Origin: Lonicera japonica
Lineage: Eukaryota > Streptophyta > Magnoliopsida > Dipsacales > Caprifoliaceae
Direction: 5' to 3'
Length of the DNA: 64,000 nt
Assembly (NCBI GenBank): GCA_021464415.1
Contig: CM038467.1
Location: 50,759,309-50,823,308, forward strand
The notes under the pieces were generated by a model. It was given only the letters and a program-made list of their open reading frames with translations. It did no database searches and was not told where the DNA came from. The position numbers and the translations under genes are program-made. Each line of letters begins with the position of its first letter. The stretch's first letter is position 1. Positions 10,714 through 21,700 of the stretch are shown one piece after another.

Positions 10714-11326
10714 ATGACCATAAATAATGGAACACTTGGATTAACATTAAATAAAGAAATGATAGAAATTCCACTTTTACAACAACATAAATACAAATGT
10801 GATCGTGGATTTTCACCAGTTAAAAAAGGAGAAATGACTCCTATAATAAAAGTATTAGAAGAAACTCATTGGCTTTATGAAATTTTAAAGAAAATTTTAG
10901 TGAAAACCCACTAAAATTATGGGATAAAAGTCCTAGATATTGTCAACTTAAATTAAGAGACCCAAATGTAATTATAAGAGTAAAACCAATGATTTATACT
11001 AGAAAAGATATAGATGAATTTGATAACCAAATCAAAGAATTACTAGATACAAAACTTATTGAAGAAACAGTAAGTCCACACTCTAGTCCAGCATTCATGG
11101 TATGAAACCATAGTGAAATAAAAAGAGGAAAAGCTAGAATGGTAATAAATTATAAAAGATTAAATGAACAATTAGTATTTGATGGTTATTTTATCCCAAG
11201 AAAGGATGTTTTAATTAATCAAACTAAAGGTAAAAAGATCTTTAGTAAATTCGATTGTAAATCAGGATTCTGGCAGTTAAAATTAACTGAAGAATCAAAA
11301 CCACTAGAGCCTTTAGTACTCCAAGA
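10714..11326 (+). pseudogene. Pararetroviral RT, N-terminal part (copy C)
   Basis: The sequence matches segment A at about 2226-2840: a linker, then RT with MVINYKRLNEQLVFDGYF and FSKFDCKSGFWQLKL (the latter carries the first catalytic Asp of the palm). Frame breaks occur at about 10900 and 11105 (an in-frame TGA), and a two-base loss lies near 11307. RT is cut off at about 11326, before the catalytic YxDD. Confidence 0.85.
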
Positions 11327-12759
11327 ATTGTTTTTGGAAAATGTCATATTATTTAGATTTGTTTTTGGAAAAAATTTTCCAAAACATTTTTATCTTTTGG
11401 GGATCATCTGTATAACATTATATAAGATTAGCTAGAAAGACATTACAATAATTATAACACAGTTATTAAAGAAGCGAGATTGCTATATTTGCCTTTTTAT
11501 TGTTTAAACCACAAACTAAACCTTTAGGAGTCAATTAGGACTTTGCTAGGTTATAATGGGGTTAAGGGTAGTGGTTATGAAATGAACGGGTCAAATAAGG
11601 GATCAAAAGACTCATTGGCTCAGTTAACTCGAGAGGTATATAAATGAACCTCTATATCAAACACATACCCAAATTTTACTGTCTACATTATATTTTTAAG
11701 GCATTCTTTTGATATCTATTTTTTTTTCATTGCCTTTTCTCTCTCCATACCCTTTTTTTTTTCAAAGTAAGATATTCTTTTTTTTTTCAATACAATCCAG
11801 GCCTTTGATTTTGAGCCATACTGCTGATGAGCCAAAAAGGTAGGTAAGTTATGGAATTTGGGCTCGGTTATTCATTTGGTAAATCAATACGAATCAAGCT
11901 TCAGGCTTCAAATTGGCTACTAAAGATAAAACATAACGGGTAGGCCAAGGCTATATAGGCTAATGAAAGATGGCCTATGTCATTTCCCTAATGCCAGTTC
12001 TAGGTTCCAACAATAAGATAGTAGCAATCTCATGGACAAACCTCTCTAAAACTGAATAAAAGTGATAGTAGAAAGACTTGGACAATTTAATAAACGCTTT
12101 CAAAAGAATCAAATTTTTTTAACTAATAGCTCTCAAATAAGGAAGAAAGGCTCAACTCCTCACAAGGCTATATAGTCTCCACTCATTGTGAACAAGGCAT
12201 TTCCCAGTTATGGTATATCAATCTAGTCTATAAACATGAACAAGTAAATTCAAATCGGCATATAACTTTTCAAACATAATAAGAATAAACATTTTCAAGA
12301 TTATCTGATGCTACCAAACATGCTAAGTCTAATCATGAATGCGTCATCGCCCAATGAAAGGGAACAAGAAAGATACCATCAGGCGACTTAGGCTTGCAAT
12401 CTCTTATATTTTTTATTTTTGAAAAATTTTAATTTTTTTTTTTAAATGAAAGCAGGGAAATCCTAACTAATGTACTAACATGCGTGCTTTTTGAAAAAAA
12501 ATGACCTAAGGTCTCCCTTCCCCCAACTAAAATTCTACATTGTCCTCAATGTAGATAGCTAAGCATTAAAGTATGGATGTAAGGACATGTAATAAAAGAT
12601 AAAGGAGAAAATGGTATACCTCACGGCAGCTTGGCTAAGCTAAAGCTGTATATTATCACATAGATATTCTACAAAAATCTAAAATTACGCAAAAGAAATA
12701 AAGAAAATAACTATGAAAAGAAAGAAAATAACAAAACTACTATACATACCTGACATACT
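11327..12759 (-). other. Filler at viral junction, then Athila-1 3' non-coding region
   Basis: No supported gene. 11327-11440 is AT-rich and contains two short matches to the viral promoter in the wrong order (see findings). From about 11450 the sequence is non-coding. Near 12499-12552 the minus strand reads ACATTGAGGACAATGT, then a TTGGGGG run. The same motif follows integrase in the second Athila (about 50323-50356), so this is the untranslated tail of Athila-1. No LTR matching 42690-47838 was found here, so the 3' LTR appears to be missing. T-rich runs lie at 11720-11790 and 12410-12440. Confidence 0.6.
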
Positions 12760-13772
12760 CTACCTGCTGTAGCGATGGCTCTGCCACACACAGAATGTGA
12801 CATCACCTAGCTGTATGCTGTAAACGTAGTTGCACTCGCCTACAATGCTCAAATATAGTATCCAGAGCTGCCTTGAAATTCTCCTCATCTCGGCCTCATA
12901 ACGGGGTCTCCTAAATAGCCTCCCCCACATCCTCCTCGCATAAGCTGAATAATCTGGGAGAACTAGAACTCTCCCCGAAATTGGGTTGCGTATTATGCTC
13001 AAGTCTAACGGATGGCAGAGGTAGGGGTTGTACGGGTTAATGGCATCTTCTGCAAACAAGAAGTGCGAAGTCATTCGCCTAACTCTGCCTCCGCTTTCTT
13101 GGATAAGTAAGATATACTTATATCCGCATGCTATTGGGGGTGGGCTACTGACGGCACGGCCTCTCGACTCTCTATTACTCTTCAGTGGGGTAACAGGGAC
13201 TAGATATTCATCTGGATCCTCCTCTTCATGATCAGACTCTTCCTCTTCATGATCAGACTCAAGTTCAATTTGCTCATCTTCTGACTCTGATTCCTCTTTT
13301 GGCTCTGAAGGATCGGACTCGGTTTGCTCTTCATCTGGCTCAGGCTCAAATTGCTCCTCCTCAGGATCTGACTCGAATGGGTCCTCCTCAGCTGGCTCAG
13401 GCTCAAATTGCTCCTCCTCAGGATCAGACTCGAATGGGTCCTCCTCAGGATCAGATTCTGACTCGCTCATGTGATCGCGGGTCTCTTCATACGAACCAGC
13501 ATTCTGTAGACTAGAAAACTCCACGTCTCCATCAATCTCCATATTATCTTTGGCATCATGCTGTAAATAATCTTTACTGTCTGCTTCTTCTACAAATAAC
13601 TTTCTCTTACAAGATGGTGGTGCACGCTTAGGGGAGATACTCGCCTCAGCCATTCGGTAAATCGAGCGGGCCAAGAACGTCTCACCCTAACATGCAAAGG
13701 GGATCCTGCAGTCGGCCCCATCCCCATCAAGTCTCGAGAACGCTTGTTTGAAGAAGAAAAATTATCTAGCAT
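12760..13772 (-). CDS. Unknown acidic-repeat protein ORF in Athila-1 (hypothetical)
   Basis: A 304-codon minus-strand frame (13674-12760) lies between integrase and the GGACAATGT motif of Athila-1. Residues about 70-165 are Glu/Asp/Ser/Pro-rich with near-repeats (DPFESDPEEEQFEPEP twice, then EESDHEEE). The C-terminal 130 residues are not repetitive and have an aromatic and basic composition (SAYARRMWGRLFRRPRYEAEM). No signal peptide or membrane segment is seen, which argues against an env-like protein. A frame beginning MLDNFSSSNKRSRD at 13772 overlaps and could be the true N-terminus after one frameshift near 13680. I do not recognise the family. Athila-2 has only about 170 bases between its integrase and the same motif, so this ORF is specific to Athila-1. 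Confidence 0.45.
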
Positions 13773-14097
13773 AGTGCTAAAGACAGGTAGTGTGCAATAA
13801 TATCTGTGGCTCGGGAGCGTGCTTTATCTAGACAGGAAACAATATATATATAAGTATTGGCAGATAAGCATGACAGTGAAACAAGATTACACAACAACAA
13901 CAAATACTATAGTAACAAACTTCATCATTGAAACTTGAAACAGATAGATGATAGCGCTAGTACAAGTTTCAACTCAAAGTTAAAAGAAAGAAATAAAAGA
14001 AAGCTAAAAATAAAAAAAAAATAAAAATAAAAATAAAAAAAAATAATAAACAGTTACATAATATACAAATTATACAGTAGTGTCAGATCCTTCTCAA

Positions 14098-15237
14098 CTA
14101 GTCCTCAGCATTATAATCGGGTTCCCCCAACTCAATGCTCTCGTCACTATCATCAAGCTTTTCCAGAAATGGCTTCAGTCTATGCCCATTAACCTTGAAT
14201 GTGCTACCATCCCTTGGATTCTCCAATTCCACTGCTCCATAAGGAAAGACATTATGAACTTTATAGGGACCAGTCCATCTTGATCGAAGTTTTCCAGGAA
14301 ATAAATGGAGCCTTGAATCGTATAGAAGTACTTTCTGTCCCGGCTCAAAATTTTTCCTTAGTACTTTTTGATCATGGAAACGCTTAGTTCTTTCCTTAAA
14401 AATCTTTGAATTGTCATACGCATCATGGCGTAACTCCTCAAGTTCATTCAACTACAAAGAACTCTCTTTGCCACTTTCTCGAAGATCGAAATTCATAGTT
14501 TTGATAGCCCAGAATGCTTTATGTTCAATCTCCAGGGGGTGATGACATGCCTTACTGTAAACCAACCTGTAAGGGGACATATTCAAATTTGTTTTGTAGG
14601 CGGTCCTATACGCCCATAAAGCATCTGTCAAACGAATAGACCAATCTCTCCGATTAACATTGACTATTTTCTCGAGAATTCTCTTGATCTCTCTGTTGGC
14701 TAATTCAGCTTGCCCATTTGTCTGTGGGTGATATGCCAAAGCAATACGGTGGTTCACTCCGTAACGCTGCATCAATTTCTCGAACGATTTGTTACAGAAG
14801 TGAGTCCCTTAATCACTTATAATCACCTTTGTGGTGTCAAACCTAGAAAGAATATTCTGTTTAAGGAATGTAATGACCGTGAAGTGATCATTATTTCTAG
14901 TGGGAATGGCTTCAACCCATTTAGACACATATTTGACAGCTAGTGGAATGTATTGATGCCTAAAAGACGGTGGAAATGGCCCCATAAAATCTATACCCCA
15001 ACAGTCAAAAATTTCAACTAACATGATATTAGTTAGAGGCATCATGTTCCTTCTTGAATTGGCACCTAACATCTGACAACGAGTGCACATTCTACAGTGG
15101 TTCTTTACATCTTTAAAAAGAGTAGGCCAGTAGAAACCACATTGTAGAATTTTATCAGCTGTCTTCCGAAAAGAAAAGTGGCCCCCGTATGCTGCTTCAT
15201 GACAAGCATACATGATGGATTTAGCTTAATTTGCTAG
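14098..15237 (-). pseudogene. Athila-1 integrase, C-terminal two-thirds
   Basis: On the minus strand the sequence begins at the Tat insertion site. It contains the integrase zinc region (CHEAAYGGHFS, then CRMCTRCQ), the catalytic core with WGIDFMGPFPPS (first Asp), IISD (second Asp) and a [18 protein letters not shown] helix (catalytic Glu). It closes with a C-terminal domain, [17 protein letters not shown] and [12 protein letters not shown]. The order and the ending [14 protein letters not shown] are typical of Athila-type Ty3/Gypsy. Stops are at about 15225, 14808 (between SD and the following residue) and 14452. The rest of pol resumes at 33643. Integrase inserts element DNA into the genome; this copy is dead. 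Confidence 0.9.
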
Positions 15238-16363
15238 TGACGAGAATCCGGACCCCCGACCCCCGACCCCCAAGAAAGGGCGAAGTCCTCCGTTCTCGGT
15301 TTTTCAATAGTTTTAAAGGAAAACGTGTGTTTTGTAGAGTCGCCAGTTTATTTTATGAGAAAACAAACAAAAGATCGTACAAAGGACAATTCGAAAACGA
15401 ATTACCTTTCGTACGTTTATAACCAGAGATTCATTAAAAAAACTTTGCCAGGGTTCGGGAACTACGTTACGAATTGGGAAGGTGTTAGGCACCCAATTCG
15501 CCCTTTCGGTCTCTTAATGGATCATGTATCTAATTCCTATTTTAGATATCTTGCAAGTAGTTTGGATAGTTTCTAAATAGTCCTTCCCGGATAAATTTGG
15601 ATTAAAGCAGTATTTTGAAATCAGACTCGAGCTTTGCGAGCGCCTACGTATTCATTCGTAGAATGAAATCAGAGTCTCGTAGTTCCATTTGTTTGGAAAC
15701 CGTTTTTGTATTTGTAGTTTGTTTTGAAAACGTGTCAAAACGGATTTTAGATTTCTTGTAAAACTTAGAAAGAACTTATTTTGAAAGCAATGAATTTCTT
15801 TGCAAGTTATCTAAATTTCTATATTAAAACGGATATTAAAATACAGTATTTAAATTAGAAAAGTTGAAAAAAAACGTACCTGATGCGCTTGAAAAATAGA
15901 ACAGAACCTTGCCTTGATTTTCCTTCCTTGCCTTCTTCTCTCTCTAACACTTTCTCTCTCCAAAACTTTCTCTCACTAAGTTTCTCTCACTAACTTTCTC
16001 TCTCTAGAAATTCCCTAAAAGAAAAGACCTCTCTAATAATTTTGACAGAATCTCCACTTACTAGAAACACTATTGAATGTTGATGCCTAGGGCATGCGGC
16101 TGGGGCGTGCGGCTGGGGCGTGCGGCTAGGGCATGCGGCTGGGGCGTGCGGCTAGGTACCAACCGTGCGCTGCCCCGCACCCTGCGATCCCCGCACTAGT
16201 AAGCGAAGAGGCAACAAAGGTTATATCAGACTCCCAACGCGACCGGAAATGGAGTCTTTCCAAAGGGTCTTCTATATGCATGACGACTGAACACTCTTGA
16301 TGCAAGATGCTTGTTTTAAGAAAATCAGTGTTCGCACGAGAGTCGTGGATTGGGGTGTTCACA
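15238..16363 (-). repeat. Tat element 3' LTR (internally deleted)
   Basis: On the plus strand it starts TGACGAGAATC and ends GTGTTCACA, paired with 32373-33642. It is 1126 bp against 1270 bp. Relative to the other copy it lacks the stretch with the TATA box and part of the GC-rich motif array; the break is near 16089, where TGATGCCTAG runs directly into the array. ORFs inside it are by-products of the LTR sequence. Confidence 0.93.
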
Positions 16364-16378
16364 GACCCTCTCCTCCCG
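16364..16378 (-). promoter_or_regulatory. Tat element polypurine tract
   Basis: The minus strand reads CGGGAGGAGAGGGTC directly before the LTR start TGTGAACACC. A purine-rich tract at this place primes plus-strand DNA synthesis in LTR elements. Confidence 0.75.
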
Positions 16379-16559
16379 GGATTCTTGCTCGCAAGAATTC
16401 AGGGACGATAAGAAGACAATGATTCACGACTCTCGGGTGAATCTCAATGCGGTGATAATTGAATCAGAATGTACCCTTTCTGGCATATGGATCTCGTTGT
16501 GTTTTAGGCGATGCAATCCACGACCGCCCCTTTCCTTTCGGCTGGGCGACACGATACAT

Positions 16560-16622
16560 CAATCTTTTCATCAGTCTACCCTCAGTGGCATGCTACCCTC
16601 AGTGGCATACCACCCTCAGTGT
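16560..16622. repeat. Short TACCCTCAGT repeats
   Basis: Three close copies of (C/A)TACCCTCAGTGGCAT-type sequence (about 16576, 16591, 16607), with further single TACCCTCAG copies near 17781 and 17885. Part of the non-coding region before the 3' LTR. No function can be given. Confidence 0.6.
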
Positions 16623-16739
16623 ATAGGACTTCATGTGAGGAGTTTTGGTAATTCCTTGAGTCTAAATGATCGTAACGGAAAAGTGCTTTAGAGGTTTCCC
16701 ATTCTTAGGGAAAAGTGAAAGAGTGTTTTGAGGTTTTGT

Positions 16740-17660
16740 GATGTATCCCTTCGTGGGGATCTGGAGTAAGAAGAAATCAATTATCTTTTTAAGAAATTTG
16801 AAAACTCCCATCGTGGGGAGTGTGGGGATAGAGTTATTCCCTTCGTGGGGAATGCACGGTAAAGGTTATTTCCCTTCGTGGGGAAAGGGGATCGGAAGAA
16901 ATTCCCATCGTGGGGAATGCGAAGAATTCCTAACTCTGAGGAATTCAGGAAAAATTCCCTTCGTAGGGAACAGGCGGTACAGGTTATTTCCCTTCGTGGG
17001 GAAATGGGATCGGAAGAAATTCCCATCGTGGGGAATGCGAATAATTCCTAACTCTGAGGAATCCAGGAAAAAATTCCCTTCATGGGGAACAGGCGGTACA
17101 GGTTATTTCCCTGCGTGGGGAAAGGGGATCGGAAGAAATTCCCATCGTGGGAAATGCGAAGAATTCCTACCTCTGAGGAATCCAAAAAATTCCCTTCGTG
17201 GGGAACACGTGGAGTCATTATTTCCCTTCGTGGGGAAAGTGGTTTCGGAAAAATTCCCATCATGGGGAATGCGAAGAATTCCTAACTCTGAGGAATCCGA
17301 AAAAATTCCCTTCGTGGGGAACACGCGGAGTCGTTATTTCCCTTCGTGGGGAAAGTGGTTTCGGAAAAATTCCCATCGTGGGGAATGCGAAGAATTCCTA
17401 ACTCCGAGGAATCCAAAAAATTCCCTTCGTGGGGAATCACGCGGAGTCGTTATTTCCCTTCGTGGGAAAAGTGGTTTCGGAAAAATTCCCATTGTGGGGA
17501 ATGCGAAGAATTCCTAACTCTGAGGAATCCGAAAAAATTCCCTTCGTGGGGAACACGTGGAGTCGTTATTTTCCTTCGTGGGGAAAGTGGTTTCGGAAAA
17601 ATTCCCATCGCGGGGAATGCGAAGAATTCCTAACTCTGAGGAATCCGAAAAAATTCCTAC
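16740..17660. repeat. 116-bp tandem repeat with TTCCC...GGGAA hairpins
   Basis: About seven units of roughly 116 bp (matching positions near 16955, 17073, 17188, 17304, 17420 and 17537). Each unit has three copies of a 16-base inverted repeat, TTCCCTTCGTGGGGAA or TTCCCATCGTGGGGAA, and one GAATTCCTAACTCTGAGGAATC, also an inverted repeat. I count 23 copies of the TTCCC...GGGAA motif. All frames are open through much of the block because the unit contains no stop in any frame, and 116 is not a multiple of 3. The long ORFs here are therefore not evidence of a protein. Minisatellite-like blocks near the 3' end are known from Tat/Ogre elements. Confidence 0.9.
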
Positions 17661-18520
17661 TAACCTTGTCTCACTGCCATGGTTCTTTATTCACACGCTG
17701 CTTTATTGGTTATTAAAAATAATATGCTAGAGAGAACTGTTTCGCAAGTTGGAGTGCCTTTTCTCTTCCATTCCTTTCTACCCTCAGTTTTGACCTTTGA
17801 CGTTTTTGGGAATCAGAATTTTGAATCAACTTTTCCTAAAACCTTCGGACCGTTGTGCCTGGACTTTGGGATCTGACTTTTCTCTACCCTCAGTCTTCCC
17901 CTCTTTGGTCATGGGGATAAAATTTCGCTTGGATTTCTGAATTATCCTTAAGCTACCCTCTGATTTTTTCTACAGGGAAGATGCTTGTCCTGTATCGTTT
18001 TTTGTTTTTCGATACCCTTATTGCTCCCTTTTTTGAATATTCGGCCTTCTTATTTTTCGGCTTTCGGACTTCACTTTGCCTTTTTATTCCTTGGCTTTTT
18101 CCAAAACAGGAGCCTTACTCACCTAAGATGTAGCCCTCCGCCTTTTGGCACAGCTGTCACTCTTAGTGTGGCTCTCCCTGTTGATTTTCTGCCTTTCTGT
18201 TTTTTCTCACTTTTTCTCTCTTGGACCAACGGGATTTTGCCCTTTTCTACTCTTTTAATTTTTTCTGGTACCCGATTCCTCTTTTACACCTTCCCTGTTT
18301 ATCAATCAGATTCGAGCCTTCCGGATAATAGATCCATCCTTTTGAATTTCGGTTCCTCCACTGACTTTGGAGTGTCAAACTTTGGGCTTTGATCAGTCAT
18401 CTCGTGCGTGTGTGTGAGTCTTGGTCCTCTTGTGTTGGAAAAAATTGGTTCAGAACTTGTCATTGTTCCCCCCCCTTTTTTTTTTGGTCAAAATGGTCAA
18501 AATTGAGGGTAGCCGCAAGG
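17661..18520. other. Non-coding interval of the Tat element
   Basis: No supported gene. A 135-codon plus-strand frame (17985-18392) exists, but it is Phe/Leu/Ser-rich because the DNA is T-rich, and it has no recognisable motif. A T-run lies at 18476-18486. Confidence 0.6.
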
Positions 18521-18630
18521 GTAGCTGTAGGCCTGACCCCCCAGCCGTATGGCTGGCAGCCAACCGTACGGTTGGGGGCTAGCCGTACGGTTGGCTAGCC
18601 TGCGGCTGGCCTCTAAAATCTATAAATAGG
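18521..18630 (+). promoter_or_regulatory. Promoter of antisense gene 1: CCGTACGG array and TATA box
   Basis: An array of GCCGTATGGCTGG, CCAACCGTACGGTTGG, GCCGTACGGTTGGC and GCGGCTGGC motifs (about 18523-18610) is followed by TATAAATAGG at 18621-18630. The candidate start codon at 18738 is 108 bases further, with a CTCTCTCTC pyrimidine tract between, as is common around plant start sites. The same array and TATA pairing occurs at 22481-22604 and in the 5' LTR. Confidence 0.7.
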
Positions 18631-18737
18631 CCACTGTTTGGATCATTCTCGTCACATCTTCTTGCAATCTCTCTCTCTAGCATATAAATATCTGATTTTC
18701 AAAAACATTTAGTGAGGATTTTACACGAGTGTGAGTA

Positions 18738-21700
18738 ATGGCATTTGCGAGACTATTATCGATCTTCGTATTCATGATGATGGGGGGCCCACCGAAGGGC
18801 GGGGATGCGCCTGAGCTACTCCCTGGCGATGAGATGGATTCTATCACGGCGATGATGGACGGCCGACTAGTATGTGTGAGGCATCACGACGACTGGGAGG
18901 GTGTGGCCTGGGAGGGGCCACTGGGTGCAGACGGCTCTCTACAGCGAGCGATGTATCGTGACGTGCCCTTGATCTCGCCGGGAGAGGGACGGGAGTGGCT
19001 ACTGATGGAGGCAGCGGCACACGAGATCCGTCGCCGTACTCGGGTATATGCTGATTTTTATGCTATATGATATTTTAGAACATGCAATGCCATGATATGC
19101 GTGAAATATGATAAATTTAATAATTACTTGCCATAATCAACATACTTAACATGGTTTATTTTTAAAATATGTATTATCCAGTATTAAATTAAAACAGCGG
19201 GTTCTAAATTTTATTAAAACATGTGATTGTGACAGAGGATTGGACGTTGCTGCGGTATCACGCGGGCCGGGCCTAAGCTACGAGATCAGCTACCCCCTTT
19301 GGTGAGGGCCTATTTGAGCGCTACCCCGTTCGGACGATTTATCGAGGTGCTGCCTGGTGGAGAGTTTCAGCGATCAGTGAGTCTGCCGACGGTATTAGGA
19401 GAGAGATGGTGGGACATGACGCATACTTTCCATTGGAGTTGGGGAGAGATGACGTTGACCCCGGAGGACGTATTTGTGCTGACGGGGCTACCATTTGGAG
19501 GGGAGGCTCTGGCACCCAACCCCCGTCTGCGAGTCACGCTAGATGGGATGGGATCGGCACTGGGTTAGAGACCGAGTCGGATTGTGGCAGACGGGATACC
19601 CCACACTGCGATGGTGCATCACATCAGGAGGTCCGACAGTTATCTCGGTGTTTTATACTGCTATTGATACACGACTTCTTCTACGCACGGGGCGGTGACA
19701 ACCTGCGATTGTGGTGGCTGCCTTACCTGCGGTTTTTCGATCAGCTGTATACATTAGCCTGGGGAGGTTATGTACTGGAGGTGCTATACGAGTCGATGGA
19801 CTTGGTGTGCCGTCACATGGAACTCAACCACCGTGGGCTGGTCACGCTTTGGGAGTTAATTACTTAAATTAAATCTCAATTATCTTTTTATGAGAAAAGC
19901 GTGTGATTATTAAATAAAAACTGACGGTTTTATTAATTGCAAAAAACGTGCTACAGATGTGGTTTATTGCGCATACCCATCAGGGTATTGGTTAGATTCA
20001 TCTGCACCCGACCTTCGTAGATGAGTTCCCGCTCTTCAGACGGTATTATAGCGGGAACATAGTTGGAGTGTATCGATATCTAACCCCTGACGTCAGTGCA
20101 GGCGACGTCTCAGGTCTTCAGCTAGATCAGGTATGAAATTGAATTAACTGAAATTTAAATTATTTTTGAAAAAGAAAGTTAAGTTATTTATTAGCGTATG
20201 TTCAATGTGGCAGGTGCAGTGGAGCCCATGGCCCGCATTCGTGATGCAGCAGTGGGGGTATGCGGATGCGTTGGCGGCGGCTCGCTCGAGGCGGTTGTTC
20301 GTGCATGAGTACGGTGCGGCTTTTTACCTGGGGAAGCGCGTAGTGCGGCAGCACACTCCCGGGCTAGGCTTTAGGGTCCCGGCCTGGCCCCCAGTGGCGA
20401 TGAGGTTGCCGGTTATGCTATCTGCAGAGGAGCGGGCTTTGCTCTTGGGAGGCGTCCCAATGGAGGGCTTGTTGGTGGAGGGAGAGTATGGGGCATTCAC
20501 GCACCGTTATCTGATGAGGGAGATGAAGGGAGTGCGCGGCGGAGTGATATATGCGAGGTACGCTGCCATCGGGGGAGATCTGATGTTCATCCGGGGGCAG
20601 CTATTCATTTCGCAGAGGGTCCCACATCAGCCCGCTCCTGCGTCGAACCGGAGGGCGAAGGGGATTGTAGATTCAGATGATGAGGATCCGCATGGCGAGA
20701 GGGACGCGGAGCCGCAGCAGATGTCGGAGGAGGAGGACGAAGAAGGTGGGTTGGAGGAGGTGCCTTTGGGAGGAGGCAATGGCGGGTCACCCCCAGTTGG
20801 GTCAGGCGGGGTCGAGGAGCCGACTGCCGCGGTCTCACCTGGGCAAGGTAGGGCGATGAAGGGCGGGAGGAGTCCACTCAGAGGTAGGAGTCCCGTATCG
20901 AGGCCGCCTATTCCACCAGCGATGGCAGGGAGGACACCCCAGTTGTCTTCGGAGGATATGCGACAGATGCTGGAGGCAGTACAGACACCCGAGGGTCACG
21001 GGTCGATGTCAGGGTCGTCACCCGTATATGGGTCCAGGGACATGGATTGGGCTCAGCATGTGTCATTTTCGCTGTTGCTGCGCACGCCTGTCGGGTCGCC
21101 AGGCGCTGGGTCTGTGGGGTTGAGACTATATTCTTTGTCTACCCCTTCTTCAGGAGCTGCTCGCGGTATAGTCTTCCGGGAGTTACGAGAGAGAGAGAGG
21201 TCCAGCTGGGAGTGGAGGCGGGCATCGGCCAGGCTCTGGCCGGTGAGGGCGGTGACAAGGGGAAGGGCAAAGCAGTGGCGCCCGAGTCGAAGATGGGAGA
21301 GGATACCGGGGAGGACATACCCCCGGTGGGCGGTGCTGGTGGAGCTGGTCCCTCCCAGGCTGGTGGGGCGTCGACGTCCTACTCGATCCCGGAGTACCCC
21401 TGGGATATCCCTTACCTGGATCTCGGTCTACCGAAGAGCTACTGGATTCCCGATGTGCCTGTGGACGACGAGCGGATGGGGGCCCTAGCGCACGTCTCGG
21501 ACGAGGAGGTATGTTATCTTTTTAAAAAGTTAAGTATATGTGTTATTGAGAATGATGACTGACAACTTAGTTTTTTGGCAGATGGGCTACTTCCGTCTTC
21601 GCGAAGTAGCTGAGTTGCTGAGGAGCTACTTCAACATGTATGGACTGCTGACGTTCGCGGCTCCCTTCCCGACGGAGTACATGGGGCGGTACAGCAGACG

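Larger units (their letters stand above)
6817..11326 (+). mobile_element. Endogenous pararetrovirus segment C
   Basis: The longest viral piece. It starts inside the intergenic promoter, then has the tRNA-Met primer site (7202-7213), leader, a short N-terminal coding region, coat protein, a CCHC knuckle, movement protein, protease and the first part of RT. RT ends abruptly near 11326 at the sequence that in segment A continues into GGACATTATC. Together A, B and C cover nearly a whole Caulimoviridae genome. The order coat protein - movement protein - protease - RT - RNase H - transactivator differs from genera that place the movement protein first. Several frameshifts make it non-functional as it stands. 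Confidence 0.9.

Noticed and set aside
15325..15576. Frames repeated at 15325-15576 and 32375-32704
   Set aside because: They are the same sequence in the two LTRs of the Tat element and have no coding motif.
16738..17517. 259-codon plus-strand frame with repeated SWG / IPNSEES motifs and several similar frames on both strands
   Set aside because: The 116-bp repeat unit has no stop in any frame and its length is not a multiple of three. The open frames are a property of the tandem repeat, not of a protein.
16740..17660. CRISPR-like array from regular repeats
   Set aside because: Repeats run without unique spacers, the context is a plant retrotransposon, and no cas-like gene exists.
17985..18392. 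135-codon hydrophobic frame that could look like a membrane protein
   Set aside because: The DNA strand is T-rich, which yields Phe/Leu/Ser codons. There is no start context, family motif or conserved partner.
20605..20877. Pro/Arg-rich minus-strand frame in exon 4 of the PMD gene
   Set aside because: Shadow of the GC-rich acidic linker on the coding strand.
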